Origin: Oscillospiraceae bacterium
GTDB taxonomy: Bacteria; Bacillota; Clostridia; Oscillospirales; Oscillospiraceae
Assembly: GCA_024697625.1 (NCBI GenBank)
Contig: JAILFJ010000129.1
Location: forward strand, 1-64,000
Direction: 5' to 3'
DNA length: 64,000 nt
Part shown: positions 36,772 through 45,637 of the stretch, in pieces
Numbering within the stretch: the stretch's first letter is position 1
How the letters are laid out: the number at the start of each line of letters is the position of its first letter
Made by a program: the position numbers and the translations under genes
Notes under the pieces: generated by a model
The model's input: only the letters and a program-made list of their open reading frames with translations
Database searches by the model: none
What the model was told of the DNA's origin: nothing

Positions 36772-37677
36772 TCAGAGGACAATCCTGCCCTCCAGAACCG
36801 CTCTCAGGTGATCACCGTACGGACTGTTGCCATATCGGGCTGCACCCTCCGCAAGCTTCAGACTGTCGATCCAACCAAGGTGAAACGCGATCTCTTCCGG
36901 GGCTGAGATGGTCATCCCCTGATACTGCTCGAGCATACAGACAAAGTTTGTCGCACGCCTCAGGCTGTCTACGGTCCCTGCATCCATCCAGGTAAAGCCT
37001 CTGCCGAGGAGCTGTGCATGCAGACGCTTCTGTCGGAGGTACAGGTCGTTGAGCGTGGTGATCTCGAGTTCACCCCTGGCGCTCGGCTTCACCAGCTCCG
37101 CCATGTCGCTTACACCCGGAGGATAAAAGTAGAGACCGACGATCGCATAGTTGCTCTTCGGCTCTTTCGGCTTCTCCTCCACCGAGAGTACATGCACGCC
37201 GTCCTGCCCGTATTTGGAGCTTCCTTCAAACTCCATGATCCCGTAGCGCTCAGGATCTTCCACATAGTATCCGAAGATAGTCGCGTTCCCCTCTTCGGCA
37301 TTTCGGGCTGCGGACTCCAGCTTGTTTCCGAGACCGTTGCCGTAAAAAATGTTGTCGCCAAGGATCATGGCGCAGCTGTCGTCCCCTATGAAGTCTCTTC
37401 CGATGGTGAAGGCCTGGGCAAGTCCTTCCGGCCGCTCCTGAACGGCATACTCCAGCCGGATTCCAAATTGAGAGCCGTCTCCCAGAAGCTGCCGGATTCG
37501 CGGCGTATCCTCCGGTGTGCTGATCACCAAGATATCCTGGATTTTCGCCAGCATCAGTGTGGACAGAGGATAATAGATCATCGGCTTGTTATAGATCGGC
37601 AGAAGCTGCTTCGACACGACAATGGTCAGCGGATACAGCCTCGTACCGGCGCCGCCGGCAAGAATGATTCCCTTCAT
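36772..37677 (-). CDS. rfbA: Glucose-1-phosphate thymidylyltransferase
   Basis: RfbA (RmlA) makes dTDP-glucose from dTTP and glucose-1-phosphate, the first step to dTDP-L-rhamnose. The 301-aa protein starts MKGIILAGGAGTRLYPLT with the nucleotide-binding loop and shows the family segments KPMIYYPLSTLM, ILGDNIFYG, SVEEKPKEPKSNYAIVG (positions about 172-188) and WMDAGT. I placed the start at the ATG at 37677 after GGGAG; the 14 residues upstream in frame include the promoter region. The other rhamnose genes rfbBCD are not beside it, so it is an orphan here. The promoter faces that of pcrA. Confidence 0.95.
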   Translation of the reverse strand: MKGIILAGGAGTRLYPLTIVVSKQLLPIYNKPMIYYPLSTLMLAKIQDILVISTPEDTPRIRQLLGDGSQFGIRLEYAVQERPEGLAQAFTIGRDFIGDDSCAMILGDNIFYGNGLGNKLESAARNAEEGNATIFGYYVEDPERYGIMEFEGSSKYGQDGVHVLSVEEKPKEPKSNYAIVGLYFYPPGVSDMAELVKPSARGELEITTLNDLYLRQKRLHAQLLGRGFTWMDAGTVDSLRRATNFVCMLEQYQGMTISAPEEIAFHLGWIDSLKLAEGAARYGNSPYGDHLRAVLEGRIVL

Positions 37678-37709
37678 TCTGATTCTCCCTGTCTTTTGTA
37701 ATTTATGAC

Positions 37710-37738
37710 ATTTTATCATCCTGAAGGAAAATCTGCAA
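37710..37738 (-). promoter_or_regulatory. Promoter of rfbA
   Basis: On the minus strand, TTGCAG (37733-37738) and TAAAAT (37710-37715) are 17 bp apart; the ATG is 32 bases downstream. It lies 10 bases from the divergent pcrA promoter. Confidence 0.7.
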
Positions 37739-37748
37739 GTGCGAAGTC

Positions 37749-37777
37749 TTGAAGCGGATTCGAAAACATGCTACAAT
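37749..37777 (+). promoter_or_regulatory. Promoter of pcrA (extended -10)
   Basis: TTGAAG (37749-37754) and TACAAT (37772-37777) are 17 bp apart with TGC before the -10. The expected transcription start near 37784 falls directly at the ATG, so the message would have almost no leader. Confidence 0.7.
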
Positions 37778-37784
37778 ATCATTT

Positions 37785-40148
37785 ATGAACATTATGAATG
37801 ATACTGACTTTCAAACTGAATACGTCCGACTTCGTCGGAGCTGGATTGAATCGCGCTTTCCGAACCTGAATGAAAAGCAGCTCGAAGCGGTCATGGCGAC
37901 GGAGGGTCCGCTTCTGATTCTCGCAGGCGCAGGCAGCGGGAAAACGACGGTCCTCATCAATCGGATTGCAAATCTGCTGCGCTACGGAGCTGCCTCGGAC
38001 TCGGATCATCTCCCGCCGGGTGCGTCGGAAGGAGACCTTGAAGCCTTTCAAAGCAAGGCTGCGTCGGCCGATGAAAGAGCTGTCCTCTCCCCGATTCCCC
38101 CCTGGCGGATCCTTGCCATTACGTTTACGAACAAGGCGGCCGACGAACTGAAGAACCGCCTGGAGAACATGCTCGGCGAGGACGCGCGAGAGATCTGGGC
38201 ATGCACCTTCCATTCGGCCTGTGTACGCATTCTCCGTTCGGACGCAGAGCTGCTGGGTTACGGAGCAAACTACAACATCTATGACAGTGCCGACAGCCAG
38301 AGCCTGATGAAGAAGATCCTGAAGGAGCACGATCTGGACGAAAAGCTCTGGCCGCACCGCTCCATTCTGAACGAGATCAGCCGTGCAAAGGATGCCCGGG
38401 TTCTCCCGGAGGAGTTTTTGCTCGAGGCTTCCAGGAGTCGAGACAGCCGCAGAATGCGCATTGCAGAGCTCTATACCGAATACAACCGCCGCCTGTTTGC
38501 TGCCAACGCCATGGACTTCGACGATCTGATCCTGAACGCCGTGCTTGTCATGGAACGTTTTCCGGATCGTCTGCAGTACTGGCAGAGACGTTTTTCCTAC
38601 ATTATGGTGGACGAGTATCAGGACACCAACCAGCTGCAGGATCGGCTTCTCACCCTGCTTGCGGGCGAACACAGGAACCTCTGTGTCGTTGGCGATGACG
38701 ATCAGAGCATCTACCGTTTTCGCGGCGCAACGGTAGAGAATATTCTGTCTTTTGAGCGGCGCTGGCGGGGCTGCCGTACAGTCCGGCTGGAGCAGAATTA
38801 CCGCAGTACGGAGCGGATTCTGGAGGCAGCCAACAGCCTGATTCGAAACAACCGCGGCCGAAAAGGCAAGGAGCTCTGGACCTTCCACGGTCGCGGCGAT
38901 CCGGTGCAGTCCGTAACCCTCCGTGATGAGGGCGAGGAGGCTTACACCGTCGCCAACAGCATTCTGTCGGATTTTTCACACGGGATGCGGTGGCAGGACC
39001 ATGCCGTTCTCTATCGCATGAACGCACAGTCCGGCCAGCTTGAAGCTGCTCTTCGCCGGGTCGGCATCCCTTACCGGGTGATCGGAGGCGCACGCTTCTT
39101 CGACCGTACCGAGGTCAAGGACATGCTCTCATACCTGTGTGTTGTTGCTGACACCCGGGACGAACTGCGTCTCAGCCGGATCGTAAACGTCCCTCCGCGC
39201 GGCATCGGCGAGCGCAGTCTGGCATCGGCGCAGGCGATCGCTGCAGCAGAGAATCTCAGTCTGTTCGACGTCTTTGAGCGGGCAGACCGATATCCGGAGC
39301 TGAGCCGGGCGTCCATACGGATGCGGGAATTTGCAGGCCTTATCCGCGACCTGCAGAATTCTGTACAGGATCTGCCGCAGCTGTACGACCTGCTGTTGGA
39401 GAAGACCGGTTATCTCCTCATGCTGCAGAACGCAAAAGACGAGCGCGACCGCGACCGCGCCGACAACGTGCGGGAGCTCAAGAGCAGCATGATCGGATAT
39501 CAGAAAGACTCCGGCGACAGCAGCCTTGCAGGTTATCTGGCCAGCATCGCCCTCTATACGGATCTGGACGGTCTGGAGGCGGATGAGGACTGTGTCCTGA
39601 TGATGACCGTCCACAGTGCCAAGGGGCTGGAATTCCCGGTTGTCTATGTCGTTGGGATGGAGGAAAACATTTTCCCCGGCTCGCGCTCCGTCGGAGATCA
39701 GGATGAAATTGAAGAAGAGCGCCGCCTCTGTTACGTTGCCTTTACCCGCGCAAAAGAGCGCCTGATCCTGACCAGCGCCCGGCAGCGTATGCTCTTCGGC
39801 CGCAGCACTGCGAACCGGCCGAGCCGTTTTCTGGAGGAAGCCGGGCTTGCAGAGCGGAGAGGACCGCAGACGGCTGAAAACAGACCGTACGCATCCGCAC
39901 AGAAGAAAGCTCCCGAAAGCGCATCCCGCGGGACTTCACTTCCCGTATCCAAAAAGGAACGGCCGCCTGCTCCGGTGCTCTCCATCGGGCAGCGTGTCAG
40001 GCACCGCGCCTTTGGCGAGGGCAGCGTAACCATGATCACACCCATGGGTAACGACCGGCTGCTGGAGATTGAATTCGATTCTGTCGGGAAGAAAAAGCTC
40101 ATGCTTAACGCAATCACCGCCTTCTTACAGCCGATTGAGAATTCATGA
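37785..40148 (+). CDS. pcrA: ATP-dependent DNA helicase PcrA/UvrD
   Basis: A superfamily 1A 3'-5' helicase for repair and replication-conflict resolution. Motifs in the 787-aa protein: NEKQLEAV (Q motif, about 27-34), AGAGSGKTT (Walker A, about 48-56), TFTNKAADEL (Ia), DEYQDTN (II, about 275), GDDDQSIYRFRGA (III), LEQNYRS (IV), MTVHSAKGLEF (V) and YVAFTRAK (VI). The C-terminus ends in a Tudor-like RNA-polymerase-interaction domain with GQRVRHRAFGEG near 735. I reject the longer reading from TTG 37749 because that TTG is the -35 box. The ATG at 37785 is at the predicted transcript start; a second ATG is at 37794. An insert of about 35 residues after the Walker A strand (about 70-105, Ser/Asp/Pro-rich) is longer than usual. 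Confidence 0.93.
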   Translation: MNIMNDTDFQTEYVRLRRSWIESRFPNLNEKQLEAVMATEGPLLILAGAGSGKTTVLINRIANLLRYGAASDSDHLPPGASEGDLEAFQSKAASADERAVLSPIPPWRILAITFTNKAADELKNRLENMLGEDAREIWACTFHSACVRILRSDAELLGYGANYNIYDSADSQSLMKKILKEHDLDEKLWPHRSILNEISRAKDARVLPEEFLLEASRSRDSRRMRIAELYTEYNRRLFAANAMDFDDLILNAVLVMERFPDRLQYWQRRFSYIMVDEYQDTNQLQDRLLTLLAGEHRNLCVVGDDDQSIYRFRGATVENILSFERRWRGCRTVRLEQNYRSTERILEAANSLIRNNRGRKGKELWTFHGRGDPVQSVTLRDEGEEAYTVANSILSDFSHGMRWQDHAVLYRMNAQSGQLEAALRRVGIPYRVIGGARFFDRTEVKDMLSYLCVVADTRDELRLSRIVNVPPRGIGERSLASAQAIAAAENLSLFDVFERADRYPELSRASIRMREFAGLIRDLQNSVQDLPQLYDLLLEKTGYLLMLQNAKDERDRDRADNVRELKSSMIGYQKDSGDSSLAGYLASIALYTDLDGLEADEDCVLMMTVHSAKGLEFPVVYVVGMEENIFPGSRSVGDQDEIEEERRLCYVAFTRAKERLILTSARQRMLFGRSTANRPSRFLEEAGLAERRGPQTAENRPYASAQKKAPESASRGTSLPVSKKERPPAPVLSIGQRVRHRAFGEGSVTMITPMGNDRLLEIEFDSVGKKKLMLNAITAFLQPIENS

Positions 40149-40226
40149 TTCCGATGTTTTAATTTTATATCCTGTTCATCTATCTCTCTTCCAGGCCGTC
40201 TATAATGCAGCAGGAACCATAACTGA

Positions 40227-40640
40227 ATGGAGGAGTTTAACTTGGACGTACAGAAGATGATTGAAAAACTGAAGGAGCTTGTGCAGAAAGGAAACGTCTC
40301 GCGCATTGTCGTCCGCCGGAACGGCAATCCCATTCTGGACATCCCGGTGAGCGTTGGTGTAGTCGGCGCCGCTGTCGGGATCGCCGCGGCAAAGTGGGTT
40401 GTCCTTGCAGCCGTTCTCGCCACAGTCGGCTTTGGCTGCACGGTAGAGATCCAGAAGGATGACGGCGCGGTTGTGAACGTCATGGACGAAGACAGCAACC
40501 GGAAGATTCATGAATTTGCAGCCGACACGGTGGAAAAAGTGAAAGAAACCATCCCTGTCTCCATCCACGTGGAAGTAAAGCACGAGGACGAAGTCGCTGA
40601 CGTGGAAGAGCGTGAGGAACGCAATACAGATCAGAAATAA
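40227..40640 (+). CDS. DUF4342-domain protein
   Basis: A 137-aa protein with the DUF4342 pattern: KLKELVQKGNVSRIVVRRNG (about 14-33) followed by a hydrophobic glycine-rich stretch (DIPVSVGVVGAAVGIAAAKW and on, about 37-70) and an acidic C-terminal half ending in Glu/Asp repeats. The N-terminal UBA-like part sometimes found in the family is absent. Function is unknown. GGAGG precedes the ATG and a TATAAT lies at 40201-40206 with no clear -35. It is followed after 30 bases by the pseudouridine synthase gene. Confidence 0.82.
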   Translation: MEEFNLDVQKMIEKLKELVQKGNVSRIVVRRNGNPILDIPVSVGVVGAAVGIAAAKWVVLAAVLATVGFGCTVEIQKDDGAVVNVMDEDSNRKIHEFAADTVEKVKETIPVSIHVEVKHEDEVADVEEREERNTDQK

Positions 40641-40670
40641 ACGGGCTGAAGTGGTCGAAGATGGTGCTGC

Positions 40671-41636
40671 ATGAAAGAACTGACTGTCGGTAAAAATGAT
40701 GCCGGTCAGAGACTGGATCGTTTTGTCTCAAAATCCGTGCCTCTGCTGCCGGACAGCCTTCTGCAGAAGTATATCCGCCTCAAGAGGATCAAAGTGAATG
40801 GAAAAGCCGCCGGACGCGATCTTCGTCTGGCGGCCGGTGACATTCTGCAGCTCTACATCGGTGATGAGTTTTTCGAAGCACCGCGGGAAGAAAACTCCTG
40901 GCGTAAGATTTCAAAGCCGCGTCTCAGTATTGTGTATGAGGATGAGAATATTCTTCTGGTCGACAAGAAACCCGGTGTGCTCTGTCACAGCGCCGGAGTC
41001 TGGGATTATAACACCCTGATTGCCAACATACAGGCTTATCTGGCCGAGAAGGGCGAGTGGCGCCCGAAGGAAGAGAATTCCTTCACACCCGCACTCTGCA
41101 ACCGTATTGACCGCAACACCGGCGGGATCGTGATCGCAGCGAAGAATGCGGAGAGTCTGAGGATTCTGAATGAAAAAATCCGTACCCGGGAGATTGAGAA
41201 GAGCTACCTCTGTGTTGTCTGTGGCAGACCCAAACCACCCGAAGGCCGTCTTGAGGATGAGCTGTTTAAAGACGCTCGCAAAAACCAGGTCTATGTCAAG
41301 AAGCATCCGGAACCCGGAAGCCGCACCGCCGTCACGGATTACAGGCTGCTGGAAAGCCGCAGCGGCCTGTCTCTGTTAGAATGCCGCATTCTGACCGGTC
41401 GGACCCACCAGATCCGTGTCCAGATGGCACACGCGGGCTGGCCGCTTCTGGGCGACGGGAAATACGGGAGGGAGTCCCTGAACCGCCGTTACGGAGAAAG
41501 CGGACAGGCTCTGTATTCCTGGCGTCTCCGCTTCGCATTTCCAACGGATGCGGGGATCCTGAACGAATTGCGCGGGAGAGAATTCTCGGTACCGAAGGAC
41601 AGTATCGACTTTGTAAAAAAATACTTTTCAGACTGA
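40671..41636 (+). CDS. RluC/RluD-family pseudouridine synthase
   Basis: Converts specific uridines in large-subunit rRNA to pseudouridine. The 321-aa protein has an N-terminal S4 RNA-binding domain (about 12-65, LLQKYIRLKRIKVNG) and a catalytic domain with NRIDRNTGGIVIAAK (about 143-157, the catalytic Asp in R-I-D-R in place of the common R-L-D), CRILTGRTHQIRVQMAH (about 238-254) and LLGDGKYG. The exact target site (RluC- or RluD-type) cannot be told from sequence. It follows the DUF4342 gene and ends at a clear hairpin. Confidence 0.9.
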   Translation: MKELTVGKNDAGQRLDRFVSKSVPLLPDSLLQKYIRLKRIKVNGKAAGRDLRLAAGDILQLYIGDEFFEAPREENSWRKISKPRLSIVYEDENILLVDKKPGVLCHSAGVWDYNTLIANIQAYLAEKGEWRPKEENSFTPALCNRIDRNTGGIVIAAKNAESLRILNEKIRTREIEKSYLCVVCGRPKPPEGRLEDELFKDARKNQVYVKKHPEPGSRTAVTDYRLLESRSGLSLLECRILTGRTHQIRVQMAHAGWPLLGDGKYGRESLNRRYGESGQALYSWRLRFAFPTDAGILNELRGREFSVPKDSIDFVKKYFSD

Positions 41637-41646
41637 TTTTGGCTCT

Positions 41647-41677
41647 AAACCTGCGGAATACATCCAGCCGCAGGTTT
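41647..41677 (+). terminator. Terminator of the pseudouridine synthase gene
   Basis: AAACCTGCGG (41647-41656) pairs perfectly with 41668-41677 and is followed by TTAGATTTCTT. Confidence 0.8.
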
Positions 41678-41690
41678 TAGATTTCTTAAG

Positions 41691-41719
41691 TTGCCATTAT
41701 ATAAGATGAAGTGTATAGT
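41691..41719 (+). promoter_or_regulatory. Promoter of the MBG-type surface protein gene
   Basis: TTGCCA (41691-41696) and TATAGT (41714-41719) are 17 bp apart, 78 bases before the start. Confidence 0.7.
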
Positions 41720-41796
41720 ATTATACAGAACATAGCATACAGAGATCATTGGCTGCGGAACTGCCGCAGTCCGAGATCTACAGGAGATGATACTTT

Positions 41797-44700
41797 ATGA
41801 AAAAAACAGAAAAGACGTTATGCACACTGCTCGCTCTGCTTCTGGTTCTCTCGTTGTCCGGCGTCTCCGCTCTGGCGGCAGGGCAGCCGCTCAGCATTCC
41901 ATCCGGCTCACAGCTCAGTTTCTCCGTAACGGCTGATCCGGACGAGGACGAAGCGCAGATCCAGGCCGCTCTGTTCGGGACAGATTACGGCTATGATGAG
42001 ATGGCCGACGGATTTGAGAGCATCCCTGAGGAGGTCCTGGTCATCACGCAGGATTTTGGAAGCTACACCGGTGCTTCCCTTCCGGACTACAGCCTCAGTC
42101 TCATCGACCACCGTTTTGACGACTGGACCCGCCAGGACCTGGGATCCGGCGTCCCGATGGAAGCCGTGGTGATCCCGGAGGCGGAGATCGTCATTACGCC
42201 GCCTGCAGACTACTATGTCGCCGACCTCACTTTGAACGGCGCCTCCGTCCTGCCGCTTCTGGAAAAAGCCCATCCGAGTCTCCAGAGCAGCGAGGTATCC
42301 CTCTGGTTCTATGAGTTGCTCACCAGTGACGGCTCCGGGCTTGACAGCGACTACGTAGGGGCTTATACCGACGGAAACTACGAACTTGGCATCCACTTCT
42401 CAAAATGTCAGGCTGAGACACCTCTCATTCGGTATGACAGCGGGATTCTCGGTTACGGCGGCCAGCTCACATGGGATGAGAATACATTCTATTCCGAGGG
42501 CTTCCTGGTTTCGACACTTCAGGATGCCGCTGCTGCCTATGCTGCAACCTTCGGTCTGGAATTTGACGGTTTCCTGCTCAGCTATGATTACGGTCCCAGC
42601 ATAAGGATCTCCGCTGGAGAGTACCTCTACCCCTATGCAGATCTTACTCTGACCGCGCAGTGGAAGCAATCGGCACTTCCTCCCGAGGAGTCCGGCACCG
42701 AGCCCGTTCTGATTCCGCCGGAGGAGCCTGTGATCGATCCATTCCCGACGCCTACACCGACACCTGCTCCGACGCCTACACCGACACCTGCTCCCACGCC
42801 TACACCGACACCTACTCCCACGCCGGAACCGACGCCTGTTCCCCTTACGCTTCCTCAGATCAGCATACGTCCCGACGATGTCACCAAGGTCTATGACGGC
42901 ACACCGCTTATCGCGGAGACCTGTTCTGTGGATGGGAACCTCAACGGTTTCACTCTGCGAAACGTCAGTGTGGACGGCAGCCTGACCAATCCGGGCTCGG
43001 CCCAGAGTGACATTGCCTATCTGGAAATGTATGATCCCTACGGCCAGCAGATTCCCACCCAGACCATATTGAACGCCATCAACGACGGGACCATTCGCAT
43101 CCAGTCCGGCGTGATTACGGTGACAAAGCGCCCCTTGACCGTCACGGCCATTTCCGGGTCTTTAACCACCCAGGGTGAGGTGAAAACAGCCGCAGAGCTC
43201 AGCACTGCAGATAATGTCTATCGGAATGGCTATAAAGCCGAAGGTCTTCTCAGCGATCATGAGCTTGTCGGCAGCTTCGTCACCGGCAGCGGGTCCGAGA
43301 GCTTCGACACCGGAATCGATCTCAATCGGCTGCGGATCAGGATTCGCAACTCTGACTGGGATGTTACAGATTTTTATCAGATCACTGCCGTACCCGGCCG
43401 CATCGTCATTACCAACATCGCTCCTACCCCGACGCCGACGCCCACCCCGTCAAACTACAGCCTGACGATCTCTCCCAGGTCCTATACCTGGACATACGAC
43501 GGTACGGAACACCGGCTGAATGAATATACAAGCACTGCGCTTCTTGACGGCGACCGGATCAGCAGGGTCACCTTTAAGACATCCTCTGCGATCACCAATG
43601 TCGGAGAGTGTGCCAATGAAATCCTCAATGTGGAGATCGTCTCCGCCACCGGCGCGGCCGTACCTCAGGGAAAATACAACCTTCGCTTTGCACCGGGGCT
43701 GCTCTCCGTGACAAAGCGTGACCTTACCGTCACGGCCATTTCCGGCAATCTCACGGCAAACGGCGAGGAGAAGATCGCCGCCAATCTGAGCAATCCCTAT
43801 GAGGGCTTCACGAACGGTTATAAAGCGGAAGGTCTTGTAAACGGTCACAGGCTGATCGGTAACTTTGTGATCGGAAGCGGACGTACCAGCTTCCAGACCT
43901 ATATCGACACCAACAATCTCCGTATCGTAGACGCCTACGGCAATGACGTTACCGGGAATTACAACATACGCACCGTCTCTGGCATGGTAAACATCTCCGC
44001 CCCGCAGCAGACCAATGTCGCACTTACGCTGACAGCCAAATCCGGGACCTGGACTTACGACGGCAATCCGCATTCACTGAATGAATATGAAGTGTCAGGC
44101 CTGACAGACGGAGATCAGATTGATCGCGTCAGTTTCAAATCCACCTCTGTGATCACAAACGTAGGAACGCAGGCAAATGAGATTCAGTCCGTTGTCATCA
44201 AGTCCAGCGCAGGCGCAGTTGTCGACAACAGCAAATACAACATCCGACTGGTGCCCGGTACCCTGACGGTGACCAAGTTCCCCCTGACCCTGACTGCGGT
44301 TTCCGATTCCAAGGCCTACGACGGAAAAGCACTGAACAATAAAAACGTCAAGGCAACCGCTCTGGCAAACAGCTCACACCGGCTCAGCGCGGATTACGAC
44401 ATCTATGACGTGCGCGGCAACAGTATCAAGAACGGCCCGGTCGACGTCGGTGTCTACACCAAATCGATCAGCAATGTCAAGATCCTTGCCGGTACGCAGG
44501 ATGTAAGCTCCAACTATGATATCACGACTGTGGACGGTACTCTGACCATCACCGGCAGCAGCAACAGCTCCGCCGGCAGCAACGGTAACGTCAGCGATGC
44601 CGATGCCGCTTATTACGGCAGCACCTTCACCATCCGCTCTGACGCACCTTACTCGGAATTTCAGTATCTCCTGGTAGACGGGCAGAAGGTTGCTTCTGAC

Positions 44701-45267
44701 AACTACAGTCTGAAAGGCAGCAACACCGTCATCACCATGAAGGCCTCGTACATTCAGAGCCTGAAGGCCGGCAATCACAGCTACAGCATCGTCTCCAGTT
44801 CCAAAACGTCAGACGGACGCTTCACAGTCGGAAAGGCACCGAAAACCGGAGATGAGTCTAGAACGACCTTGTGGATCATCGTTCTGGTTGCTGCAGCACT
44901 GGGTGCGGGAGCAGCAGTGTACTTCCTCCTCCGCCGCGGCAGGAAGGGTCCGCGTCCTCCCCGCAGCGGAGCCGGCAAAGCGACGGGCCGCACTGCTTCC
45001 GGCTCACGCAGCAGCGGAAAACGCCCTGGCAATCCGTCCGATTCAACTCCCTCTTCCTCCCGCAGCGGTGTAAACCGGGCATCCGATCCCGGCCGCAGGC
45101 AGAAAGCCGGAAATGCTTCGAAATCTTCGACGATCGTGGAAGACAGGGATGGATACAGTGTGGACGAGATTCTGAACACAGCCTATCCTCCCGAGAATTC
45201 TGAAAAGGATCCTACGAAGGATCTGGTTGACGGCCTGGAGATCGATCTGGACGAGTTTCGAAGCTGA
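41797..45267 (+). CDS. Membrane-anchored surface protein with MBG/YDG-type repeats
   Basis: A 1156-aa secreted and membrane-tethered protein. Parts in order: signal peptide (1-28, cleavage after ALA); an unassigned acidic region (30-310); a Pro/Thr stretch coded by a 24-bp tandem repeat (about 317-348); four MBG/YDG-like modules opening with KVYDGTP (about 364), WTYDGTEH (about 565), WTYDGNPH (about 750) and KAYDGKAL (about 838), each followed by TVTKxxLTVTAIS-type ends; a shorter Pro/Thr linker near 545; a beta domain (930-1015); one membrane helix (about 1025-1045); and a cytoplasmic tail of about 110 residues, Arg/Ser/Gly-rich then acidic, ending IDLDEFRS. Such modules occur in adhesins and S-layer-like proteins. 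It has its own promoter and a strong terminator. An LPXTG site is absent; the membrane helix does the anchoring. Confidence 0.85.
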   Translation: MKKTEKTLCTLLALLLVLSLSGVSALAAGQPLSIPSGSQLSFSVTADPDEDEAQIQAALFGTDYGYDEMADGFESIPEEVLVITQDFGSYTGASLPDYSLSLIDHRFDDWTRQDLGSGVPMEAVVIPEAEIVITPPADYYVADLTLNGASVLPLLEKAHPSLQSSEVSLWFYELLTSDGSGLDSDYVGAYTDGNYELGIHFSKCQAETPLIRYDSGILGYGGQLTWDENTFYSEGFLVSTLQDAAAAYAATFGLEFDGFLLSYDYGPSIRISAGEYLYPYADLTLTAQWKQSALPPEESGTEPVLIPPEEPVIDPFPTPTPTPAPTPTPTPAPTPTPTPTPTPEPTPVPLTLPQISIRPDDVTKVYDGTPLIAETCSVDGNLNGFTLRNVSVDGSLTNPGSAQSDIAYLEMYDPYGQQIPTQTILNAINDGTIRIQSGVITVTKRPLTVTAISGSLTTQGEVKTAAELSTADNVYRNGYKAEGLLSDHELVGSFVTGSGSESFDTGIDLNRLRIRIRNSDWDVTDFYQITAVPGRIVITNIAPTPTPTPTPSNYSLTISPRSYTWTYDGTEHRLNEYTSTALLDGDRISRVTFKTSSAITNVGECANEILNVEIVSATGAAVPQGKYNLRFAPGLLSVTKRDLTVTAISGNLTANGEEKIAANLSNPYEGFTNGYKAEGLVNGHRLIGNFVIGSGRTSFQTYIDTNNLRIVDAYGNDVTGNYNIRTVSGMVNISAPQQTNVALTLTAKSGTWTYDGNPHSLNEYEVSGLTDGDQIDRVSFKSTSVITNVGTQANEIQSVVIKSSAGAVVDNSKYNIRLVPGTLTVTKFPLTLTAVSDSKAYDGKALNNKNVKATALANSSHRLSADYDIYDVRGNSIKNGPVDVGVYTKSISNVKILAGTQDVSSNYDITTVDGTLTITGSSNSSAGSNGNVSDADAAYYGSTFTIRSDAPYSEFQYLLVDGQKVASDNYSLKGSNTVITMKASYIQSLKAGNHSYSIVSSSKTSDGRFTVGKAPKTGDESRTTLWIIVLVAAALGAGAAVYFLLRRGRKGPRPPRSGAGKATGRTASGSRSSGKRPGNPSDSTPSSSRSGVNRASDPGRRQKAGNASKSSTIVEDRDGYSVDEILNTAYPPENSEKDPTKDLVDGLEIDLDEFRS
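42745..42840 (+). repeat. 24-bp tandem repeat coding for Pro/Thr
   Basis: Four head-to-tail copies of a 24-bp unit beginning at 42745, 42769, 42793 and 42817; the first two are identical, the third has small changes and the fourth is degenerate. Each codes for eight residues of Pro/Thr/Ala. A whole-unit gain or loss would keep the frame, so the linker length could vary between strains. Confidence 0.85.
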
Positions 45268-45301
45268 GCGTGACATGAACCCAATAAATACCCCAGGATG
45301 A

Positions 45302-45336
45302 AAAACATCCGCCTTTCACAGAAAGGCGGATGTTTT
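45302..45336. terminator. Convergent terminator between the MBG gene and rpsU
   Basis: AAAACATCCGCCTTTC (45302-45317) pairs perfectly with 45321-45336 around a 3-base loop; T- and A-rich ends suit both directions. Confidence 0.85.
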
Positions 45337-45348
45337 CATCTTAGAGAA

Positions 45349-45534
45349 TCAGTAAAAACGTTTATTCTTATTCTTGCGCGCTGCTTCTGATTTCTTGCGG
45401 CGCTTAACGCTGGGGCTCTGGTAATACTCCTTCTTGCGCAGATCGGCAAGGACGCCGGACTTCTGGCAGCTGCGCTTGAATCTCTTCAAAGCATTGTCCA
45501 GAGACTCATTCTCTTTCACATAGATTTCAGACAC
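45349..45534 (-). CDS. rpsU: Small ribosomal subunit protein bS21
   Basis: bS21 helps the small subunit engage messenger RNA. The 61-aa protein has the standard core [18 protein letters not shown] followed by the basic tail [17 protein letters not shown]. The start is a GTG preceded by a long GGAGGGAGGG purine tract. It is transcribed alone from an exact consensus promoter placed directly after leuS, with two hairpins in its short leader (see the regulatory entries). It is often found beside yqeY and dnaG; neither is here. Confidence 0.95.
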   Translation of the reverse strand: MSEIYVKENESLDNALKRFKRSCQKSGVLADLRKKEYYQSPSVKRRKKSEAARKNKNKRFY

Positions 45535-45553
45535 TTATTTCCCTCCCTCCAAC

Positions 45554-45594
45554 ACGTCAGAAAAACTGACGTTTCAAGGGCCAAACAATTTGGC
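45554..45594 (-). promoter_or_regulatory. Two-hairpin leader of rpsU
   Basis: Between the predicted transcript start (about 45599) and the GGAGG tract lie two small hairpins: GCCAAA/TTTGGC (45580-45585 with 45589-45594, loop of 3) and ACGTCAG/CTGACGT (45554-45560 with 45566-45572, loop of 5). Together they fill nearly the whole 65-base leader. They could be a binding site for autoregulation by bS21; that is inference. Confidence 0.5.
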
Positions 45595-45605
45595 TTAACA
45601 GAAAT

Positions 45606-45634
45606 ATTATAACGGCAAACAGAGTTCTTGTCAA
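45606..45634 (-). promoter_or_regulatory. Exact-consensus promoter of rpsU
   Basis: On the minus strand, TTGACA (45629-45634) and TATAAT (45606-45611) are separated by 17 bp, a full match to the sigma-A consensus. It starts four bases after the leuS stop codon. Confidence 0.9.
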
Positions 45635-45637
45635 GGA

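Noticed and set aside
37779..38888. 369-codon minus-strand frame opposite pcrA
   Set aside because: It is antisense to conserved helicase motifs on the plus strand and has no start context.
42745..42840. CRISPR-like repeat array
   Set aside because: The units are head-to-tail without spacers and lie in frame inside a coding region, coding for a Pro/Thr linker.
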